In this document: positions 4,394 through 5,084 of the stretch, one piece after another
Layout: each line of letters opens with the position of its first letter
Position numbering within the stretch: position 1 is the first letter of the stretch
Assembly: GCA_023511325.1 (NCBI GenBank)
Contig: JAIMBU010000300.1
Location: 1-5,084, forward strand
Direction of reading: 5' to 3'
DNA: 5,084 nucleotides
Source: Gorillibacterium sp.
Lineage (GTDB): Bacteria; Bacillota; Bacilli; Paenibacillales; NBRC-103111
The notes under the pieces: generated by a model
The model's database searches: none
Told to the model about the DNA's origin: nothing
The model's input: only the letters and a program-made list of their open reading frames with translations
Position numbers and translations under genes: made by a program

Positions 4394-5084
4394 ATGGATA
4401 GGATAACCAGAGAACCATCAAAAGAAGAGCAATTGCGCTTATACAAGGCTGCTGACAACTTCAAGAAGACCAAGCCCTGGGAATGGTTGTCTGATAGGGA
4501 TATCGTCGGGGTCCAGAATCCGGAGAATGGCGAAATTGGATACTGCTGCACGATGGGAGCGGGTGGAGAGGCATTTGGGATGAATCTTTATCCGGGCACG
4601 GAAGGCTGGAATAGCTACAGGCGTTTGCGCGATGAGGATATTGCTTCAATGGATTTACTTGCTGTCCAAAAATGCCTTTCAGTTAATTTTGAAGATCGCA
4701 AGGATCTGAATAAAGCAGATTTAGATGAGATCAAGGAATTGGGTCTGAAATATCGGGGGGCCAATCAGTGGCCGGTGTTTCGCTTCTATGAGCCTGGCTA
4801 CGTTGCTTGGTTTTTAAATGCAGACCAAGTCCGTTTTTTAACAACGGCGCTGGAACAGGTTGCAAGAATATCGCTTGAGCTTTTAAATCAGCATCATGAT
4901 TTAGAGCCCAGAGCAGGGAACCAGCTGTTGACGCTTGTTCGGAGTGATGAGGGGCAAGGCGGCTGGATGAATACGTGGAGAGCACCAGAAAGCTGGGTTT
5001 CGGCGGGCAGCGGTACGAGGTATCGTAATGAGCTTGAACTCAAACGTGCAGCAGATCCTTCTTTCAGGATAGCAGGAACCTGGG
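4394..5084 (+). CDS. Uncharacterised cytosolic protein, 3'-truncated by window edge
   Basis: The frame is open from ATG 4394 to the window end, giving 230 complete codons with no stop. The N-terminal part has a helical start, then PWEWLSDRDIVGVQNPENGE, a GYCCTMGAGGE turn and FGMNLYPGTEGW (about residues 28-72). A second part reads GLKYRG followed by WPVFRFYEPGYVAWFL (about 117-141), then the helix QVRFLTTALEQVARISLELL. This pattern matches, from memory, a widespread group of Firmicute proteins annotated only by DUF names (I believe DUF7309 or DUF6930), some with C-terminal SEC-C or pRiA4b ORF-3-like domains; the exact name is uncertain. No signal peptide or membrane segment is visible. It diverges from the radical SAM gene with about 200 bp between starts, so a shared regulatory region is possible. 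Its function is unknown. Confidence 0.85.
   Translation, partial: MDRITREPSKEEQLRLYKAADNFKKTKPWEWLSDRDIVGVQNPENGEIGYCCTMGAGGEAFGMNLYPGTEGWNSYRRLRDEDIASMDLLAVQKCLSVNFEDRKDLNKADLDEIKELGLKYRGANQWPVFRFYEPGYVAWFLNADQVRFLTTALEQVARISLELLNQHHDLEPRAGNQLLTLVRSDEGQGGWMNTWRAPESWVSAGSGTRYRNELELKRAADPSFRIAGTW

Noticed and set aside
4294..4985. Minus-strand open frames of 62-85 codons at 4294-4551, 4461-4649 and 4731-4985
   Set aside because: All are antisense to the rightward gene at 4394, which has a strong ribosome binding site and a recognisable protein pattern.

Overview
The window looks like chromosomal DNA of a spore-forming Firmicute, most likely a Paenibacillus or close relative. The evidence is a full-length YhbH sporulation protein, strong AAGGAGG-type ribosome binding sites, two likely TTG starts, and long intergenic spacers with palindromic 'CGGACTGTA' repeats of a kind I associate with Paenibacillus. 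The genus call is an inference. No rRNA, tRNA, transposase, integrase or CRISPR array is visible.

Layout. Positions 1-522 (+) hold the C-terminal signalling end of a methyl-accepting chemotaxis protein that starts outside the window. Positions 523-1733 are about 1.2 kb without a recognisable gene but rich in repeats. In order these are an A-rich array of short units (541-636), a large near-palindrome (627-785), a 72-bp tandem repeat (816-976), a strong intrinsic terminator (983-1015), three tandem 19-bp repeats (1036-1092), and an element of four related arms in interlocked inverted pairs (1267-1443). A small acidic protein of unknown function follows (1734-1952, +) with its own ribosome binding site and a terminator hairpin.

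On the minus strand lie yhbH (2113-3261) and, upstream of it, a compact radical SAM protein with a SPASM-like C-terminus (3329-4189). The 67-bp gap between them holds a plausible mother-cell SigE-type promoter for yhbH. A SigA-like promoter precedes the radical SAM gene. Diverging from it on the plus strand is the start of an uncharacterised cytosolic protein (4394 to the window end).

How the genes relate. YhbH belongs to the UPF0229/DUF444 family, which usually works with the PrkA kinase and SpoVR. Here its immediate neighbours are a radical SAM gene and a small acidic gene, so any PrkA partner is outside the window. The two minus-strand genes may be co-transcribed, but each has its own candidate promoter. 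The most unusual part of the window is the structured spacer between the chemoreceptor and the small acidic gene. I see no clear new defence or biosynthetic system.
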